Shown here: positions 58,977 to 64,000 of the stretch, one piece after another
Layout: each line of letters opens with the position of its first letter
How positions within the stretch are numbered: position 1 is the stretch's first letter
NCBI GenBank assembly: GCA_014871385.1
Contig: CM026431.1
Location: forward strand, 11,933,594 to 11,997,593
DNA from: Ceratodon purpureus
Lineage: Eukaryota > Streptophyta > Bryopsida > Pseudoditrichales > Ditrichaceae
Reading direction: 5' to 3'
Length of the DNA stretch: 64,000 nt
Notes under the pieces: generated by a model
Databases searched by the model: none
What the model saw: the letters and a program-made list of their open reading frames with translations, nothing else
What the model was told of the DNA's origin: nothing
Program-made: the position numbers and the translations under genes

Positions 58977-61268
58977 AAAACAGTTAGAGGATTTTTGAAT
59001 TGAAAGAGACAATACATTTTGATGACAATTGTATTTGATTGCTGTTTATTATGCAATTCCTCGAAACTTATTTCCTTCTTTTAATACTTCAGGTTTTAGC
59101 CACCTTGTTTTATAGTACTATTTGGATATGAACTATTTGAACTTTTCTTCATAAAATCAGGATTCGAATTTCTCACAATCATAATAACTTAGATTCGATA
59201 TTAACATTCTATTGTTGATTATCTACGCGGCATTTAGAAAGAGAAACTGTAATATCTGAATACAGATATTGATCCTAAATGAAGACACTAGGCAAGTTTT
59301 GTAAAGAATTTTACGAACATTGGGTCTTTCAGTACTCTGTTAGAAATCCATTATTTACCACATGAAAGGGACGGTTAGTATTAGAGGGTTGAATTATATT
59401 ATGGGATTGGTTTTTGCTCCAATGTGAGATCAATCTGCAGATAAATGTACACTCACAGTATTAGCACAGTATATCAGTGTTATACTGATTCCCGAATCAG
59501 CAGATGGAAGTACTTCTTTGTAGAATAATTGCGGCATGTAATAGTTAAGTAAATCATAATATAACCGTATATATTATAACAAGGAATGTATGAAAAATTA
59601 GTTGTTAGACAATAATACATTAATATGATGGAGTTGTAGGTACTTCAATAATAAACATTTTGTTTCTATTTTATTGCGTGCCAAAGTAATTTTTGCAAAA
59701 TCAAGTTCATGAGTTTATTAACTTTATAAAACAAACATAACTTAGTATGGAATTCCTCAGATGATTCCACTATCAATTCCTACTCTACTGCATCAGAGGA
59801 ATCCAAAAGGAATTCCTTTCTTCAAGCAAGGCTCAAGTGGATTTAGTCAACGTCATCCATTCCCTATCCGGTCTTCTGCATTCGTACAGCTTATGTGGTT
59901 GAAGTTGTAAATCAAGAGAGTGACATAATTGTAAATGTAAGTGATACAATATTCTAACATAGACTCAATCAGTTTCATATTAAAACCATGTCTATATCTG
60001 ATAGAATTATAGTATCAGTGGAGTTCAGAAGTGGATAAAAAAATAAAAAAATTACATGCGTCGGTTAACCCGCAAAAAAGAAACTAAATTTTCAAACTTA
60101 CAGAAGATGTTAACAATAAGTTAGTCTACTTAATTACTGTATCGGTAATGAGGCCGCATTAAACTTTCTTCAAAAAAAGATGGTACCCCAAGGACCAAAA
60201 AATGAGCAAAAGCAAGTCTTTTTAATATCGTTATTAAATGTGCATGTACTGTCACTTGATGGATTAAAGAAAATTACTCTATTCCATTGAGTTATTTTTT
60301 TAGGAAAATTCAATCGTCTAACACATTTCAAATCAGCAGAAAATGGAAAGAGCAAAAGCAGGTCAGCAAAACTGAATTGTGTATATTTTACTTGGCTTTT
60401 GAGAACTTAAAAATTACAAATCTTAGGGGTCTAATTCATTATCCTGCAAAACTCTATAGGAAATTCGAACTTCATTATGATGATTACAAAGTAATTTTTG
60501 ATAACTTAAAAAGTACAAAACTTATGGGACTACTTAAAGCTCCATAATCATAGAGCCAGTGCGCAAGCTGACAGATTAAACTACACTAACTTTGAATTAG
60601 TATTAATCTACCAATTTCAGATGCGTTAAGTTTCAACTCACCGCCTGAAAGGAAGTGAGCTGATTTCTGGAAGGTGACATAAAGAATAATGTTGAATAGG
60701 AGGTCGTATTAATCACCAATACCGGCTCAGTTCGCTTAATTTTAATTTTAATCTTATGACTCTGTGACCTTCTGTAAGGCAGTAGTTTCCATTGAAAGAG
60801 GTTCAGCTACGTGATGTTTATACATTACGTTACCGATAAGCAATTCTAATTTTCAAAGATTATTTTTCGCAATTCAACCAAGTTGCATTCAGATTCCGAA
60901 ATGTTCATCTAAAATTGCCAGGATGAATGTATTGTTCATACAGTTATCGGTTCTGACTGCGTGGTTTTATACGTTGAATTGATGGAGGAGGATTTCATTG
61001 AAAACAATCAAAATTCCTTAACAATTTATTTGGGCGTCGTTTGTGGCCAATTAAGATTCAGGCTGCTAAGCAAAAAGCAATTCCGAAAGAGGAACTGGGT
61101 ACTCTTTTGAGGTCTATAAATCTACTGTGTTTCTTTTAAACAAACATCTAACAACAGAGATGAACAAAACAGAGGAATTCACAGTGACATCTTCAAAATG
61201 TAAATTTTCATGTCAATGCAATAAGACTGAGATCCTAAATGGAGAAACAACATGAAAAAATTAGACAG
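58977..61268. other. Interval without a supported gene
   Basis: AT-rich spacer between two convergent genes, presumably including both 3' UTRs. The frame at 60287-60547 and its opposite-strand partner have no recognisable family. Confidence 0.5.
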
Positions 61269-63614
61269 CTAGGGAGAAAACACATCGTCACTTTCTATTG
61301 CACTGTGATCAATGAATTTGACAACTCTTGGATCATAGCTACGTGGTGAAGATGATGCACTGGAACTATGCTCAGACTCTTCAGCAAGGACCTGGGCTCT
61401 TGCCTCGGCATAGCATGGGAGACTCCAGGTATGTTCCCAGTCGTAGCCTGACTCAGTGGAAGGTGAAGTAGCACTCATGCGACTGCATGACAGATCTCAG
61501 AATTTAGCATTTAAGAATTCAAACATAATAAATATTAAAAATAGCAAAAATTAAATTCAGCGTGAGCAAAAGACTTACTCACATAAATCTATTTTATCCT
61601 CCTCAGGATATGGAGCTTCCTCATCAGACAGCTCTTGGACTTCAGTCTGGTCTTTCCTCGTTGTGCCAATGAGAGGCACTTGAAGTGATAGCAATACCTC
61701 CCCATAAATGTCCCGGTCCCCTTCAAGCGCAACGATGTTTCTATTGGTTGCTATTGCAGCACGGATTGAGGCACCTGTACAAATAAGTGATTTCCATGGT
61801 AAATAGCAGTAAGCATGATCGACTGATTGAAAATCATTTGGTCAAAACAAAAAATTAAATGAGTTGAAATGTGACCTGTTCCGGCTGTGAGGTCGATGAT
61901 GGTACCATGTAACGGACAGATTCCTGCGATGAGGGATTGAAGTAGGGCAAGAGATTTCTCTTTCGGGCCTCTCCAAGGCATTCCATCTTCCTTTTTGAGA
62001 CAGTCCTCCAAAGTAACCCAGTTAAACAGCACGTCGTCTTTTGCGAGGTTAGTCAGTCCAACGCCCTGGCTGGAAGGGAGGAGAAGAGGCTTCGGCTGCC
62101 TGGCCACGTTGGCACCAAAGGATCTCACAAGCAGGTATGCTTTAAATTTTAAAGTCTGATCATTAAGACAAAGCGAACATCAGAAGAAGCATCTTACAAG
62201 TAATATTCATGAGTCAAAAAAAAAAAAACAAAAATAATAATGTAACTCACATAACTGTCGGGGTCTGTGGGATGTGACAAGTGGAGAGCGTTGATTATGG
62301 ACCACTCCTTCAACTCCTTGAGGTCGTTGTTGTTGAGAAAGGCAGTCAACTCTTTCTTAATATGTGAACTATCCGGAGCAAAAATCAACAACGCTCCATC
62401 ATCATGCAAATAGCCCCCGCAAAATCCAATGACAAACTTCATAAAGAATTTGATTTGCTGGTTCCAGGCAGGTACTTGGGAGGGTGGGTCTGACACTCCA
62501 GGAACCGGGAGGCCGTCAGGAAGATCCGCTATAACAAGGTCAACTCCAGGCTTTGACATCAGTTTCCCTCCAAAGTGGAATTCCCGATTCGCACCAGTCT
62601 GGATTCACGTAAGAGGCAGAAAATTAAATGATGAATTCAGAATAAAACATCAAAATAAACTACAAAATGAGTGGATATTAGAAATACCTTAAGAAGAAAT
62701 GCTATCATGGTGTCGAAAGATTTTGGAAATTTCTTCTCCTTGTTCTTGTACTCCATCATCTTTGGAAAGGTGTCGTTGAGGACCAACACCTCAGAGGAAT
62801 GTGCTGAGCTGGACGCAGGCTGGGATATAACCAAGGATTTCAGCGATGGGGGGATAAGTGGGGTACCTGAAGCAATCTCCAAATCTTCGACATGCGGCTT
62901 CTTGTGAACCTGCTGCGTTGGTCCAGGTGACTTGGTGCGATTTGGTGCTATCACAGGGGGCGCTTCTTTCTCAACTAACTCACCGCTCGCAGCGGTTGTT
63001 GCAGGAATGTCTTCATCTTGATTCTCTTCTATCAGATCAGTTGCTTTGCGTTTGGCACCCCGAGTTTTGCTTGCCCCAGCTGCCCTTCTAGACTTCTTTG
63101 TTGCCACAGGTGACACATTCGCTTTAGCTGGAGCAGGGGCAATGTTTGCAAGTGTTGGCTGAAGGGAGTCTCGCAGCTGTATATCAAACGGAGGTGGTTT
63201 CTTCACCGGGCAATCAAGATACCAACCACATCGATCATAGTGGCAATTGTCCCATGCCTTCAAGATGGCACTTGTATACATGCACTCGGGACTTGTGACG
63301 TCAAGATAAGTGGGAAAAAAGGCAGGTACCCGCGTCACTGCTTTCCGAGGAAGCAATACGTATTTGAAATATCGGTAAAGGATCCTTCTCAAAGCTGGCT
63401 GAAAATTAGGCTGTTGGTCCTTAGTTTTATTCTTGTGTGCCTGATCAGCCCCCATGAATTCTCTGAAAAATGCATTGTCCCAAAGGGAGCAACGCATGGC
63501 TTCCACATAATCAAATATTTTCTCAATAGGATTCTCGCCATCAGGGCAGTAATTAATGGTAACCCCTAAGTCGGTGACAACCGCCTCAAATAGCTCCTCA
63601 GCTTCTACTGCCAA
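61269..63614 (-). CDS. Permuted amino-methyltransferase-like protein, 3' exons (partial)
   Basis: Exons: 63614-62688, 62598-62251, 62155-61876, 61774-61579, 61482-61269; 1965 nt, 654 visible residues, then stop. The frame enters from an acceptor at 63615-63616, so earlier exons lie beyond the window. Residues 1-150 are globular with Cys/Trp-rich GWYLDCPVKKPPP. About 170-300 is a low-complexity basic linker (KKSRRAAGASKTRGAKRKA, nuclear-signal-like). The C-terminal part looks like a Rossmann-fold methyltransferase in permuted order: DLVIADLPDGLP (about 329-340) where DNA/RNA amino-methyltransferases have DPPY, a strand reading GALLIFAPDSSH, then IIDLTAGTG (about 511-519, the AdoMet-binding loop) and VALEGDRD (about 535-541, acidic residue that would hold the ribose). 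The tail is acidic and Ser-rich. DLPD in place of DPPY makes catalysis uncertain. I do not know the family. Confidence 0.8.
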
Positions 63615-64000
63615 CTGAACAATCAACGATGTTATTAGCAATTGAGCATCATAAGAAACAAGCATCAAAAACAGCATAAAAAGTAGCTGCTGTCAACTGA
63701 TGCACTAAAACACAGTATCATGAGTGCCAATCAGTCGAAAAAAGAAGGAAGACTCTGGTACTGCCGTTAACGGCAGTACATTGGAAGTCTCTACCGGCAG
63801 AACCAAAAAAGCCCTGAAATGTACCGCCGTTAACGGCAGTACCGAATTTGCTTATTTTAATTGTAACTGAACAGTCAAGGAGACTAAAAGCAATTAGTTC
63901 TCAAGCATTGAAAATATTTAAAATAGTAGGATAACATAACAAATTCAAAATAACATTTGCTGAAACGAAGCCTAATGAAAGACTAAGGTACTACAACTGA
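63615..64000 (-). other. Intron or upstream region of the methyltransferase-like gene
   Basis: No exon recognised; likely intron, since the next exon begins right after an acceptor. Contains the paired palindromes listed separately. Confidence 0.5.
63758..63842. repeat. Two 22-bp palindromes around GTTAAC
   Basis: GTACTGCCGTTAACGGCAGTAC at 63758-63779 is a perfect palindrome (first 11 bases GTACTGCCGTT). The copy at 63821-63842 differs by one base (GTACC instead of GTACT) and so has one mismatch. Centres are 63 bp apart, and a half-like CTACCGGCAG lies between them at about 63791. Confidence 0.9.

Overview
The window is nuclear DNA of a land plant. Genes have many short spliceosomal introns (about 60-450 bp, GT-AG), families that are typical of plants (BIM-type bHLH, ACX3-type acyl-CoA oxidase, plant SNase-like protein), an L1-type LINE with a zf-RVT tail, and Stowaway- and Harbinger-like MITEs. 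Genes are separated by long AT-rich stretches. Short introns, large AT-rich spacers and genes from families I do not know from seed plants suggest a non-seed plant (bryophyte or lycophyte), but this placement is only an inference and I cannot name the species.

Layout. 71-2167 (minus): first nine coding exons of a cytosolic NADP-malic enzyme, running off the left edge. 2168-11440: its promoter, then about 7.5 kb of AT-rich DNA with a 103-bp tandem repeat. 11953-12382: a long imperfect hairpin. 14001-20933 (minus): a full-length, apparently young LINE with two intact ORFs, flanked by a perfect 15-bp target-site duplication. 22006-22136: a 5'-truncated retrocopy with its own duplication. 22149-33186: gene-poor DNA with a Stowaway-like MITE and a 42-bp tandem repeat. 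33187-37716 (plus): complete 11-exon BIM-like bHLH transcription factor gene. 38820-41135: decayed PIF/Harbinger transposon. 42051-43527 (minus): complete four-exon Mpv17/PMP22 family gene. 45505-46324 and 46936-47648: two TTA-flanked MITEs. 48546-52703 (plus): complete 13-exon ACX3-like acyl-CoA oxidase gene. 54243-54755: unrecognised 170-codon ORF. 56132-57226 (plus): broken SNase-like gene. 57492-58976 (plus): intronless 494-aa coiled-coil protein with a C4HC3 zinc-binding module. 61269-63614 (minus): 3' part of a gene for a protein with a circularly permuted methyltransferase-like fold, continuing beyond the right edge.

How the parts relate. The recognisable host genes are ordinary metabolic and regulatory genes (malate decarboxylation, peroxisomal beta-oxidation, a peroxisomal/mitochondrial inner-membrane-type protein, brassinosteroid-type bHLH) and show no operon-like logic. 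The most novel material is at the right end: two convergent, unrecognised genes, one with a C4HC3 finger and one with amino-methyltransferase-like motifs in permuted order whose DPPY-equivalent is altered. The mobile elements have different apparent ages: the LINE looks recent, while the Harbinger copy carries several stops and an internal deletion.

Exon borders were read by eye from GT-AG sites and frame continuity. In every multi-exon gene the summed exon length is a multiple of three. No similarity search was run; family names come from recognised conserved motifs.
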